Shown here: positions 1-7,574 of the stretch, one piece after another
Position numbering within the stretch: the first letter of the stretch is position 1
Layout: each line of letters opens with the position of its first letter
Assembly (NCBI GenBank): GCA_016763715.1
Contig: JAESTG010000114.1
Location: 1-23,307, forward strand
Direction: 5' to 3'
DNA length: 23,307 nucleotides
Source of the DNA: Flavobacteriaceae bacterium
GTDB taxonomy: Bacteria; Bacteroidota; Bacteroidia; Flavobacteriales; Flavobacteriaceae
Notes under the pieces: generated by a model
Databases searched by the model: none
The model's input: the letters and a program-made list of their open reading frames with translations, nothing else
What the model was told of the DNA's origin: nothing
Made by a program: the position numbers and the translations under genes

Positions 1-1
1 T

Positions 2-55
2 CATCCAAAGACCATAAGTGTAAAAGACCATTTGGATGCTTTAAATAAGCATTAA
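2..55 (+). CDS. 3' end of an unidentified upstream gene (partial)
   Basis: Seventeen codons are open from base 2 to a TAA at 53-55 and read HPKTISVKDHLDALNKH, a plausible charged C-terminus. The gene would converge with the threonine dehydrogenase, leaving only 2 bases between the two stop codons. The piece is too short to assign to a family, and 17 open codons could also occur by chance. No function is proposed. Confidence 0.35.
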   Translation, partial: HPKTISVKDHLDALNKH

Positions 56-57
56 CC

Positions 58-999
58 CTACTCTTTCAAATTATCCAGCATAATCTGGGTCATATCCTCC
101 AGTGTAAATTTATGCTCCCAACCCCAATCAGTACGGGCATCACTGTCGTCTATGCTTTGTGGCCAAGAATTGGCAATGGCTTGGCGAAAATCTGGTTTAT
201 AGCCAATGGTAAAGTCTGGAATGTGTTTTTGGATGCTGGCAGTAATCTCTTCAGGGTTAAAACTTACTGCTGCCAAATTATAAGCCGAGCGAATTTTTAT
301 CTTTTCAGAAGGAGCCTCCATAATGCCAATAGTTGCATTAATAGCATCCTCCATAAACATCATAGGCAAAGTAGTTTCAGCATTTAAAAAACTAACATAC
401 GTCCCATGTTTCAACGCTTTGTGATAAATATCGATGGCATAATCGGTAGTACCTCCACCTGGGAGTGTTTTATAGCTTATCAAACCTGGATAGCGGATAC
501 TGCGCACATCAACTCCATACCTATTAAAGTAATACTCGCACCAGCGTTCTCCCGTTTGCTTGCTTATACCGTACACTGTAGAAGGTTCCATGATGGTTCG
601 TTGCGGAGTGTTGGTTTTAGGGGTTGTTGGGCCAAAAACAGCAATGCTTGAAGGCCAGAATATTTTTTCAATATTTTTTTCCTTAGCTAGATTAAGAACA
701 TTAAAAAGAGAGTTGATATTGAGATTCCATCCTTTCATGGGAAACTTTTCTGCCGTAGCCGAAAGCATAGCTGCCATTAAATATACATCTGTAATTTCAT
801 GTCGAATCACTACATCTTCAATAGCATTATAGTCGGTAGCATCTAATATTTCAAAAGGCCCACTATTCATTAACGCCTCATCCCCTTCCCTTATATCACT
901 GGCAATTACCTTATGTGTTGAATATATTTTACGCAATTTGGCGGTAAGTTCAGTCCCTATTTGGCCGCAGGCACCAATAATTAATATTCTTTTCTTCAT
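58..999 (-). CDS. tdh: NAD-dependent L-threonine 3-dehydrogenase, short-chain (SDR/epimerase) type
   Basis: Probably oxidises L-threonine to 2-amino-3-ketobutyrate with NAD+ in the cytoplasm, the first step of threonine breakdown to glycine and acetyl-CoA. The 313-residue length and overall sequence fit the SDR-type threonine dehydrogenases known from Flavobacterium, which are unrelated to the zinc-dependent E. coli enzyme. The N-terminal Rossmann motif GACGQIG is at residues 9-15. The catalytic pair is YGISK, with Tyr143 and Lys147, preceded by the serine-rich strand WPSSIAVFG at 115-123. The C-terminal half resembles UDP-galactose epimerase substrate domains, so a generic NAD-dependent epimerase/dehydratase is the main alternative. 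It stands alone on the minus strand. The partner 2-amino-3-ketobutyrate CoA ligase (kbl) is not in the window. Confidence 0.85.
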   Translation of the reverse strand: MKKRILIIGACGQIGTELTAKLRKIYSTHKVIASDIREGDEALMNSGPFEILDATDYNAIEDVVIRHEITDVYLMAAMLSATAEKFPMKGWNLNINSLFNVLNLAKEKNIEKIFWPSSIAVFGPTTPKTNTPQRTIMEPSTVYGISKQTGERWCEYYFNRYGVDVRSIRYPGLISYKTLPGGGTTDYAIDIYHKALKHGTYVSFLNAETTLPMMFMEDAINATIGIMEAPSEKIKIRSAYNLAAVSFNPEEITASIQKHIPDFTIGYKPDFRQAIANSWPQSIDDSDARTDWGWEHKFTLEDMTQIMLDNLKE

Positions 1000-1037
1000 A
1001 TTAGATATAAGCTAGAATTGAGGAATCATTTTAAGTC

Positions 1038-1061
1038 GCGTAAATATAAGGGATATTACGC
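1038..1061. promoter_or_regulatory. Imperfect dyad in the tdh upstream region, overlapping a possible -7 element
   Basis: GCGTAA(A)TAT - AAGGG - ATATTACGC forms a 9-bp inverted repeat with one extra A in the left arm, about 40-60 bases upstream of the tdh start. Read on the minus strand, the segment contains TATATTTA, close to the Bacteroidota -7 consensus TAnnTTTG. A transcription-factor site covering the tdh promoter is an inference from this overlap. The remainder of the 213-base gap is AT-rich, with only the lipoprotein promoter at its right end. Confidence 0.35.
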
Positions 1062-1188
1062 TTTACTTGTTTAACTTTTTTTATGTGAAAGGACTCTTCA
1101 TTCTCTCAGATGTTTCTACAAGTTTAAAATTAGAAGGTTAGCGAGGCTCTTTACAATAAAATTAACTGTGCATTGCCAACAGAACTAG

Positions 1189-1197
1189 TATATTTGC
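1189..1197 (+). promoter_or_regulatory. Putative Bacteroidota -7 promoter element for the lipoprotein/M13 peptidase pair
   Basis: TATATTTGC matches the TAnnTTTGC -7 consensus of Bacteroidota sigma factors. It lies 16 bases upstream of the ATG at 1213, giving a predicted leader of only about 10 bases. The matching -33 element is poor. Confidence 0.5.
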
Positions 1198-1212
1198 TTT
1201 TTTAGCTTACAC

Positions 1213-1809
1213 ATGAAGCCGCATTTAGCACGATTCGTATTTTTAGTATTCCCCTTCTTTTTAATTTCCTGCGGAAACTCTTCCCAAGAAGATAATATTG
1301 AAGACAATTTAGCACAGGATACATTGCGGTACAGTATTAAAAAATACACCTTTCCCGAATTATCAAATAACGCCAGAGAACAAATAGAAAATTGGTCGGT
1401 TTATGACGATTTCTATGCGGAAGCTTCCACATTAAATGGGTTGAACTTAGAAAGCCTACGGTTGAAAGCGGAAAAATTACTGTCACATACAGATTCACTT
1501 TCAAAAAAAATCCCAGACACTCTATATACAAACGCCATTTATTCGAGGATAGTTATTGTACGTACCCGAGTTGAACTACTGAAACAGGAAGTTAACAGAG
1601 ATCGAGAAGTGATTGTTGTAGAAAAAATAGAATCCAATATCGACGAAACTAATTGGGCAGTTAAAAACCTAATCGTTCAGTTGAATGAAAAGTTTCAGAA
1701 AGACAGAATCGATTTACAACGTATCGACAATGAGAAAAAGGAACTCGAAAAGCAAAAGAAATTCTTGGATTCGGTATATCGCGCCGAACTTAAAGATCAG
1801 AAAAAATAG
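1213..1809 (+). CDS. Small coiled-coil lipoprotein, function unknown
   Basis: A 198-residue protein with a lipoprotein signal: a hydrophobic stretch at residues 8-18 followed by the lipobox LISC, with Cys20 as the predicted lipidated residue. The next residues, GNSSQEDN, are polar to acidic, which fits Bacteroidota lipoprotein surface-export signals but does not prove surface exposure. Residues about 90-198 are rich in Lys, Glu, Arg and Leu with heptad-like spacing, including KELEKQKK near the end, suggesting a coiled coil. No catalytic motif is visible and I do not recognise a family. The M13 peptidase gene follows after 78 bases on the same strand, so the two envelope proteins are probably co-transcribed from the promoter at 1189. 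Confidence 0.8.
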   Translation: MKPHLARFVFLVFPFFLISCGNSSQEDNIEDNLAQDTLRYSIKKYTFPELSNNAREQIENWSVYDDFYAEASTLNGLNLESLRLKAEKLLSHTDSLSKKIPDTLYTNAIYSRIVIVRTRVELLKQEVNRDREVIVVEKIESNIDETNWAVKNLIVQLNEKFQKDRIDLQRIDNEKKELEKQKKFLDSVYRAELKDQKK

Positions 1810-1856
1810 CGATGTAACAATTACAAATTTAAACCACTTATACGTAACCAATTTTC

Positions 1857-1870
1857 GAGACTTTCGTCTC
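1857..1870 (+). other. Small hairpin between the lipoprotein and M13 peptidase genes
   Basis: GAGAC-TTTC-GTCTC is a perfect 5-bp stem with a 4-base loop, ending 17 bases before the M13 peptidase ATG. There is no T-run after it, so it is not a convincing terminator. It could affect mRNA stability or translation of the downstream gene, or be chance. Confidence 0.25.
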
Positions 1871-1887
1871 ATAAAAAACAAGATTCA

Positions 1888-3948
1888 ATGAAAACAAACA
1901 TTATTAAATCCCTCGTCGCTTTTGGCGCAGTAGCCTTTTTCGTGAGCTCATGTGAGGATAAAGAAACCGCCAAGGTTGATACCGAGCCACATGGAATTAT
2001 TTTGGCCAATATGGACACTCTAGTTAGCCCTAAAGACGATTTTTACAATTATGTGAATGGAACTTGGATGAGGGATACTAAAATTCCCGAGGATCGTACG
2101 AGTTGGGGTGGGTTTTCAGTATTGAGAAAATCAACAGACAAAGACGTATTGGAAATAATTGCAAAAGCAAAAGAGAGCGGTGCTTACAGTGCTGAAACAG
2201 ATCAAGCAAAGGCATTATTTATATTCGATTCAAAATTGGATATGGAGTCCCGAAATGCTGCTGGAATCTCTCCATTACAGCCAGCATTGGATGCAATTGC
2301 TGGTATACAAAACATTGGTGATTTACAAACTGTTTTCGCAAGTGTTCCTGGGGTGTCAACCCCGTTCTTCGGAATTGGTGCTTCTGCCGATTTTAATGAT
2401 AGCTCCATGAACGTAGCATACCTCTGGAACAATGGACTTGGATTGGCAGATCGTGACTATTACCTAGATCAAGACGAAAAGTCTAAGGAAACTAGAGCCA
2501 AATATGTAGAGCATATCACACGGATGTTACAACTGTTAGGAGATGATGAGGCAACTGCAAAAGCTGCTGCCGATAAAATTCTTGCCATGGAAACTCAATT
2601 GGCAGAGCCTCGTTTTACTAAAGTAGAGCGCAGAGACAGTAGAAAATCTAATAATCCAAGAAGCGTTGCCCAAATTCAAGAAATGCTTCCTTCTATCGAT
2701 TTTAAGAAAATGCTTGTCGATTATGGAATTACAAAGCAACTAGATACTTTAATTGTAACACAACCCAAATATGTAGCTGCTGTGAATTCTTTCTTGGAAA
2801 CAACTCCAATAGAAGATATCAAAACATTGGTTCGTTGGGATACGTTTAATAGTGCTACAAGTATGTTAACCGAAGAAATTGAAACTGCCAATTGGGAATT
2901 TTACAGCAAATACCTTAGAGGTGCTGAAAAACAACGTGCCGCAGACGAAAGAGCTTTATCTACTGTAAACGGAACGGTTGGAGAAGCTTTGGGACAATTA
3001 TATGTAGATGCTAAGTTCCCTGCTGAAGCAAAAGTAAAGGCAGAGCAAATGATCGCCAATGTGATTTCTGCTTTTAAAGTGAGAATAAACAAGCTGGAAT
3101 GGATGAGTGATTCTACAAAATTAAAAGGCATTGAAAAACTTGACAATTTTACGGTGAAGGTTGGTTATCCTGATAAGTGGGAAGACTATTCAAAATTAGA
3201 AGTGAAAGAAAGTAATTCATATTTCGAAAATATGATGGCCGTTAGCAAGTGGAGAAGAGATAAAAACTTTGCTGAAATTGGAGAGCTTGTTGATGAAGGA
3301 GAATGGGGTATGTCGCCTCAAACGGTAAATGCATACTTCAACCCATTAAACAATGAAATCGTTTTCCCTGCTGCTATCTTACAAGCGCCATTTTACGATT
3401 ATCTAGCTGATGACGCTGTTAATTATGGTGGAATGGGTGCTGTGATTGGTCACGAAATTTCTCATGCTTTTGACGATAGCGGTTCTCGATTTGATGCCAA
3501 TGGAAACTTGGTGAACTGGTGGACCGATTCAGATTTAGAGCAATTTACTGCTCGAGCAGATGCCTTGGCTGATCAATATAGCCAAATTGAAGTTTTAGAC
3601 AGTGTTTATATCAATGGTAAATTTACCTTGGGTGAGAATATTGGTGATTTAGGTGGATTGCTAGGAGCCTATGATGGATTGCAAAGCTACTACAAAGAAA
3701 ATGGTCGCCCAGAGGATATCGATGGATTGACTGCAGAACAGCGTTTCTTTATGAGTTGGGCTACCGTATGGAGAACTCTTTCAAAAGATGAAGCACTACG
3801 TACTCAAGTAAAAACAAACCCACACTCTCCTGGGCGATATAGAGCAACACAGCCTCTTTTAAACATAGATGCGTTTTACGAAGCATTTGATATTAAAGAA
3901 GGAGATAAAATGTACTTAAAGCCAGAAGACCGCGTACGGATTTGGTAA
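1888..3948 (+). CDS. M13 family (neprilysin/PepO-like) zinc endopeptidase, lipoprotein
   Basis: A 686-residue zinc metallopeptidase predicted to cleave oligopeptides in the periplasm or at the cell surface. Signs of the family are the zinc motif HEISH at residues 522-526, the third zinc ligand Glu583 in ENIGD (583-587), and the substrate-binding NAYF at 481-484. The C-terminal tryptophan in VRIW stands where neprilysins have CxxW. The export signal ends in VSSC, so Cys22 is the likely lipidated residue and EDKE follows it. The length matches bacterial PepO/PepW-type enzymes, and no key residue is missing. The start at 1888 is chosen because the signal peptide begins there. The gene probably shares a transcript with the upstream lipoprotein and ends at the hairpin terminator at 3974. 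Confidence 0.95.
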   Translation: MKTNIIKSLVAFGAVAFFVSSCEDKETAKVDTEPHGIILANMDTLVSPKDDFYNYVNGTWMRDTKIPEDRTSWGGFSVLRKSTDKDVLEIIAKAKESGAYSAETDQAKALFIFDSKLDMESRNAAGISPLQPALDAIAGIQNIGDLQTVFASVPGVSTPFFGIGASADFNDSSMNVAYLWNNGLGLADRDYYLDQDEKSKETRAKYVEHITRMLQLLGDDEATAKAAADKILAMETQLAEPRFTKVERRDSRKSNNPRSVAQIQEMLPSIDFKKMLVDYGITKQLDTLIVTQPKYVAAVNSFLETTPIEDIKTLVRWDTFNSATSMLTEEIETANWEFYSKYLRGAEKQRAADERALSTVNGTVGEALGQLYVDAKFPAEAKVKAEQMIANVISAFKVRINKLEWMSDSTKLKGIEKLDNFTVKVGYPDKWEDYSKLEVKESNSYFENMMAVSKWRRDKNFAEIGELVDEGEWGMSPQTVNAYFNPLNNEIVFPAAILQAPFYDYLADDAVNYGGMGAVIGHEISHAFDDSGSRFDANGNLVNWWTDSDLEQFTARADALADQYSQIEVLDSVYINGKFTLGENIGDLGGLLGAYDGLQSYYKENGRPEDIDGLTAEQRFFMSWATVWRTLSKDEALRTQVKTNPHSPGRYRATQPLLNIDAFYEAFDIKEGDKMYLKPEDRVRIW

Positions 3949-3973
3949 GTATTTTTTATACTGAATAATATAC

Positions 3974-4002
3974 AAAGGAGTCCAATTATGGGCTCCTTTT
4001 TT
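3974..4002 (+). terminator. Rho-independent terminator after the M13 peptidase gene
   Basis: AAAGGAGTCC pairs with GGGCTCCTTT (one G-T pair) around a 6-base loop and is followed directly by a T-run. It lies 25 bases after the peptidase stop and touches the stop codon of the convergent MATE gene. In the opposite direction the tail is weak, so it mainly serves the plus strand. Confidence 0.8.
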
Positions 4003-5377
4003 ATGTCGAAATAAGGTCTTTTTTAACCGCCTTATAAAGATAATACCCCGTCACAATTGTAGCTAAAATATCTGCTATGGGAAAGGCAATCCAAACACCA
4101 AAAACACCAATACACTGCGGTAATATTAACAACAACGGTATCAAGAAAAATCCTTGCTTTGTAAGACTCAGCAATAAGGCTGGCATTGCTCTCCCAATTG
4201 CTTGAAAATAGGAAGCTCCAATCAACTGGATTATTATAACAGGTGTTGCTGCAAACACCCATCGAAGTGCTGATGGTGTTCTGCGTAAAATTTCTTTATT
4301 ATCCGCCAAAGTAGCCGCATCCAAACTTTCAGAATTACTTAAAAATATCGAAACGATTTCCGAAGAAAACAACATGATTACCGCAAAAATAAACAATGCT
4401 AATACCCCAGAATACTTAATAGAAGTGTTTATGGATTCACGAACTCGCTCAAACTTCTTCGCACCATAATTGTATCCAGCAATGGGTAAAAACCCTTGAT
4501 TAACTCCAATAACAGGAAATAGGGCAAACATTAGCATTCTGCTTATAATTCCGTAAGAAGCTACATCCAAAGAATCTCCATAGGTTATAAGTACATTATT
4601 CAGTAAAATTACAAGTACTGCAATGGTTCCTTGTCGCGCCAAAGTAACAAAACTCAAAGCATTGATTTCCTTAACAATACTGCGATTTAAAACAAAAGAT
4701 TGAAGTTTTAATCGAAGTTCACTTTTAACTACAAAAAACCAAAAGATAAAGACAAAACAAATAAAGTAACTAATAAAGGTAGCCCAAGCGGCTCCTGCCA
4801 TACCCATGTCAAAAACGTTGATGAATAGGTAATCCATAAAGATATTGCCTATCGCAGGAAGCAACATGGCGTACATGGCAAATTTGGGTTTCCCCTCTGC
4901 TCTTATCACGTTGTTGCCCATCATGCACATAGAAAGCATCACAATACCATATAATACGATGCGATAATAAGTGAGTGCTAAATCTCTAAAAGACTCGTCC
5001 GCACCAAAAAATTCGATTAAATCATTCTGAAAAATTAATCCCAAAACCGCCAAAATACTAGAAGTGAAAAAAGTAAGCGTAGTTTGATTCCCAAATACTC
5101 GCAACGCTTTTCTATTGTCTTGTACACCTAAAGCTCTTGATAGCACAGAACTACCCCCTATACCTATGGCCAGACCAATAGCCGCAATAAAAAAAGTTAC
5201 CGGAACCACAACTGTAATAGCAGAAATAGCCTTCGGGCCAATCCAGCGACCCACAAAAATGGTATCAACAATCATATTAAGAGACATCACCAAAATACCA
5301 ATGGATGCTGGCACTGCTTGCTTCACAAGTAAGCTACTAATGGAATCGGTCCCTAATGCGTCTGAATTTCTTTTCAC
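4001..5377 (-). CDS. MATE family efflux transporter
   Basis: A 458-residue integral membrane protein with about 12 hydrophobic segments in two halves, the layout of the multidrug and toxic compound extrusion (MATE) family. These are Na+- or H+-driven exporters of cationic or other organic compounds. The N-terminal segment VKQAVPASIGILVMSLNMIV, the following GRWIGPKAISA, and GVNQGFLPIAGYNYGA near the start of the second half are typical of the family. The length is normal. It starts 3 bases after the hemH stop codon in the same direction, so it is almost certainly co-transcribed with hemH. This makes a porphyrin-related or detoxification role conceivable, but the substrate cannot be read from sequence. 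Confidence 0.92.
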   Translation of the reverse strand: MKRNSDALGTDSISSLLVKQAVPASIGILVMSLNMIVDTIFVGRWIGPKAISAITVVVPVTFFIAAIGLAIGIGGSSVLSRALGVQDNRKALRVFGNQTTLTFFTSSILAVLGLIFQNDLIEFFGADESFRDLALTYYRIVLYGIVMLSMCMMGNNVIRAEGKPKFAMYAMLLPAIGNIFMDYLFINVFDMGMAGAAWATFISYFICFVFIFWFFVVKSELRLKLQSFVLNRSIVKEINALSFVTLARQGTIAVLVILLNNVLITYGDSLDVASYGIISRMLMFALFPVIGVNQGFLPIAGYNYGAKKFERVRESINTSIKYSGVLALFIFAVIMLFSSEIVSIFLSNSESLDAATLADNKEILRRTPSALRWVFAATPVIIIQLIGASYFQAIGRAMPALLLSLTKQGFFLIPLLLILPQCIGVFGVWIAFPIADILATIVTGYYLYKAVKKDLIST

Positions 5378-5380
5378 AAA

Positions 5381-6421
5381 TTATGCTATAGCTTTATCTA
5401 TATCAACAATGCGCCACTGTTCGATCCAATGGGTAAGTAAAGTGGCGAAATCGTCTCTATCATTGAGGCATGGGATAGTGGTGAATTCTTCTCCCCCTAC
5501 TTCTTCAAAAATCTCTTTTCCCTCCATCGCAATCTCCTCCAATGTCTCTAAGCAATCACTCACAAAAGCAGGAGTGACAATGGCCATTTTTTTAACCCCA
5601 GCCAAACCCATTCTCTCAATAGTGCGATCTGTATAAGGTTGTAACCACGGATCAAAACCAAGTCGAGATTGAAATGAAGTAGAATATGTTCCTTCTTTTA
5701 ATTTTAATTTTTCTGCTACATTCTTAGTAGTTTCATAGCACTGATGGCGATAACAAAAACGATGTGCCTTACTTGGTGTTTTACAACAACTACCGTCAAT
5801 TTTACAATGAGATTGTGTCACATCACTCTTTCGAATATGTCGTTCTGGGACACCATGATAGCTAAATAGTAAATGCTCATAATCCAACCCTTCCAACCCT
5901 TCACCAATACTTCTTGCCAACACATTTACATATTCTTGACGGTTGTAAAAAGAAGAAAGTGAACTCACTTTCAAATTTGGAAAAAACTGCTCCTTTAACT
6001 CAGCCACACGAACGTTAATAGTTTCTGTTGTGGCCATGGCAAACTGAGGGTATAATGGAATTGTCAACACCTCATCCACCCCTTGGTCTACCAATTCCTG
6101 TAAGCCGTTTTGTATCGTCATACATCCATAACGCATCGCCAAAGCAACTGGGATATTTACTTTTCCTCCTACCTTTTTTTGAAGTCTTTCTGAAAGAACA
6201 ATCAATGGAGACCCTTCCTTCCACCATATTTTAGCATAGGCCTCTGCCGATTTCTTAGGACGTGTGTTTAAAATGATTCCTCTAACCAATAAAATACGAG
6301 CCCAACGTGGCACATCAATAACACGAGGATCCATTAAAAATTCATCGAGATACCTCTTAACGTCTTTAGGTTGTGCACTATCTGGTGAGCCTAAGTTAAC
6401 AAGGAGTACTCCTTTTTTCAT
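5381..6421 (-). CDS. hemH: Ferrochelatase with an internal cysteine cluster segment
   Basis: Inserts Fe2+ into protoporphyrin IX, the last step of heme synthesis, in the cytoplasm or at the inner membrane face. The family start GVLLVNLGSPDS (residues 4-15), the catalytic His189 in SYHGVPERH and the acidic helix CLETLEE (290-296, Glu292 likely catalytic) are all present in the 346-residue protein. Between the His motif and the C-terminal domain lie Cys206, Cys212, Cys213, Cys223 and Cys228. This matches the class of bacterial ferrochelatases described with a [2Fe-2S] cluster held by an internal segment of about 20 residues (Myxococcus type), rather than by C-terminal cysteines. The gene heads a pair with the MATE transporter and follows the broken AraC regulator on the same strand, with its own putative promoter at 6441-6448. 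Confidence 0.96.
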   Translation of the reverse strand: MKKGVLLVNLGSPDSAQPKDVKRYLDEFLMDPRVIDVPRWARILLVRGIILNTRPKKSAEAYAKIWWKEGSPLIVLSERLQKKVGGKVNIPVALAMRYGCMTIQNGLQELVDQGVDEVLTIPLYPQFAMATTETINVRVAELKEQFFPNLKVSSLSSFYNRQEYVNVLARSIGEGLEGLDYEHLLFSYHGVPERHIRKSDVTQSHCKIDGSCCKTPSKAHRFCYRHQCYETTKNVAEKLKLKEGTYSTSFQSRLGFDPWLQPYTDRTIERMGLAGVKKMAIVTPAFVSDCLETLEEIAMEGKEIFEEVGGEEFTTIPCLNDRDDFATLLTHWIEQWRIVDIDKAIA

Positions 6422-6440
6422 AGTTGATTTTTGAGAACCA

Positions 6441-6448
6441 CAAAAATA
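6441..6448 (-). promoter_or_regulatory. Putative -7 promoter element for hemH and the MATE gene
   Basis: Read on the minus strand, the bases are TATTTTTG, a perfect TAnnTTTG match, 19 bases upstream of the hemH ATG. The predicted leader is about 10-15 bases. No clear -33 element lies at the expected distance. This suggests hemH can be transcribed independently of the upstream regulator gene. Confidence 0.5.
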
Positions 6449-6525
6449 ACGAGTACAAGCTAAAAGGTTCTTAAAAAGTTGGTAAAGTTACATAGTGCTA
6501 TACCTTCCATTTATAAAAACAACCC

Positions 6526-7062
6526 TTAAATACCTAAGCCCATGACAAATTTCTTAGGTGTAGTCCCAAATTTTCTTTTGAAAGCAGCAATGAAATGACT
6601 TGCCGTACTATAACCGACCTTTAACCCTACCTCATTTACATTGTAAGAGCCAGTAGCTAGAAGCTGTCGGGCGACTTCCATTTTATAGTCGAATAAAAAA
6701 CTAAATACCGAATCTCCATAAACCTGCTTAAACCCTTCTTTCAATTTATTTAACGGTAAATTTATTTCTTCTGAAAGTTCCTGCAACGTTGGCGGTTCGG
6801 ACATTCGCGAAATCATAATCTGTTTGGCATTCTTTATTTTTGCTACATTGTCATCATCTACTAAAAACGGACATTGTTCTACATCCACATCAACTGGACG
6901 ATTAAAATATAAACTCAAAAGCTCGTAAACCTTTCCTTTAAAATACAATGGTTTCACCGAGGAATGTAAATTGTAATTCATTAACTGATTAAGAACAATG
7001 GACATAGAAGGTGAGGTTTGAGCATCTTTATAATACTTTCTGTTCTTATTTTCCCCACTCAA
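6526..7062 (-). CDS. C-terminal DNA-binding fragment of the interrupted AraC-family regulator
   Basis: This part carries both helix-turn-helix motifs of the AraC/XylS family. The first is at TLQELSEEINLPLNKLKEGF and the second at NVNEVGLKVGYSTASHFIAA, ending in the family signature FKRKFGTTPKKF. It could be translated alone from TTG at 7062 (178 residues) or from the first ATG at 7005 (159 residues). No ribosome-binding site supports either start. Alone it would bind DNA without the sensor domain, as some stand-alone AraC domains do. Whether it is made at all is uncertain. Confidence 0.5.
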   Translation of the reverse strand: MSGENKNRKYYKDAQTSPSMSIVLNQLMNYNLHSSVKPLYFKGKVYELLSLYFNRPVDVDVEQCPFLVDDDNVAKIKNAKQIMISRMSEPPTLQELSEEINLPLNKLKEGFKQVYGDSVFSFLFDYKMEVARQLLATGSYNVNEVGLKVGYSTASHFIAAFKRKFGTTPKKFVMGLGI

Positions 7063-7080
7063 AAAAGTAATATAATTGGC

Positions 7081-7416
7081 TTATGTGGAAAACAAAGAGT
7101 GAAATTTTACAATGGGTAGTAATACCGATAGTACCCAAGAATGTGCATCAACAGTAATTTCTATTGGCAAATCCAATTGCGGATTGTACAATAATAGAGA
7201 GCTATCCTCGCTGATGGGTAAATGATAACTTCCATTATTAAAACTGAAAGAAGCAGAACCTTTAACACAAAAGTGAAATTGTATAAAAGTAGCACTCATC
7301 TCACGCCTAAATAGCTGTGTTTCTTCTGTTTCATTATGGAATTTTAATATGAAAAAACCATCTTCAATAAGGGTTTCATTATATATTCCTTTAGCGACAT
7401 TTTTTTCAGAAATCAT
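7081..7416 (-). CDS. N-terminal sensor fragment of the interrupted AraC-family regulator
   Basis: These 111 residues start at the only good ATG (7416-7414) and end at the premature TAA. The segment FIQFHFCVKGSASFSFNNG and the following beta-rich stretch look like the cupin-like ligand-binding domain found in AraC-family regulators, with the usual small-molecule pocket side. The piece lacks the linker and both DNA-binding helices, so on its own it should not bind DNA. The ligand is unknown; its position beside the heme genes hints at a tetrapyrrole or iron signal, which is inference. Confidence 0.5.
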   Translation of the reverse strand: MISEKNVAKGIYNETLIEDGFFILKFHNETEETQLFRREMSATFIQFHFCVKGSASFSFNNGSYHLPISEDSSLLLYNPQLDLPIEITVDAHSWVLSVLLPIVKFHSLFST

Positions 7417-7459
7417 ATATCGAAAGTGATGTTTTATTGTTTAGAATGATACTAAATTA

Positions 7460-7482
7460 GCTGTTTTCAGCCGTAAAACAGC
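7460..7482. promoter_or_regulatory. Perfect inverted repeat in the regulator-hemA intergenic region, candidate operator
   Basis: GCTGTTTT - CAGCCGT - AAAACAGC is a perfect 8-bp dyad with a 7-base spacer, 44 bases from the regulator ATG and about 52 bases upstream of the hemA -33 region. A nearby direct repeat (CCGTAAAAC at 7471 and CAGTAAAAA at 7489, 18 bases apart) overlaps its right arm. Direct repeats are the usual form of AraC-family sites. It is not followed by a T-run, so it is not a terminator. Confidence 0.5.
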
Positions 7483-7533
7483 AATTTACAGTAAAAATTA
7501 ACATCCAACGATATAAATCATACCGCTTGCGTT

Positions 7534-7564
7534 ACTTTCTAATAAAACAAGCAGGTATTTTTGC
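7534..7564 (+). promoter_or_regulatory. Putative hemA promoter (TTTC - N18 - TATTTTTGC)
   Basis: TATTTTTGC at 7556-7564 is a perfect TAnnTTTGC -7 element, and TTTC at 7534-7537, with an 18-base spacer, fits a near-consensus TTTG -33 element. The predicted transcription start is about 7568-7571, only 4-7 bases before the ATG at 7575, so the hemA message would be almost leaderless. This promoter would drive the overlapping hemA-C-D-E genes. Confidence 0.6.
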
Positions 7565-7574
7565 ACTGTTCATT

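Larger units (their letters stand above)
6526..7416 (-). pseudogene. AraC-family transcription regulator of the hem locus, interrupted by one in-frame TAA
   Basis: Reading the minus strand from the ATG at 7416 gives 111 codons, a TAA at 7083-7081, and then 184 more codons in the same frame to the stop at 6526. Without the TAA the product would be about 296 residues, the normal size for an AraC-type regulator with an N-terminal sensor and a C-terminal double helix-turn-helix. The protein text runs smoothly across the stop: KFHSLFST, stop, ANYITFLSGENK. From memory, intact flavobacterial relatives have Glu at or next to this place, so a GAA-to-TAA change is likely. There is no frameshift. It may be a true nonsense mutation, a sequencing error, or a gene now expressed as two pieces. 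It lies divergent from hemA and just upstream of hemH, so its lost or intact function is probably control of heme genes. Confidence 0.8.

Noticed and set aside
2..38. Inverted repeat CATCCAAA ... TTTGGATG at the left edge
   Set aside because: The loop is 21 bases, no T-run follows, and the segment is also readable as coding sequence, so I do not call it a terminator.
5115..5636. 173-codon open frame on the plus strand across the MATE and hemH genes
   Set aside because: It is antisense to two clearly recognised proteins, and its translation has low-complexity serine and threonine runs and no family features.
7527..7574. Upstream TTG start that would add 16 residues to HemA
   Set aside because: The region contains the predicted promoter -7 element, and the added residues do not match any HemA N-terminus known to me.
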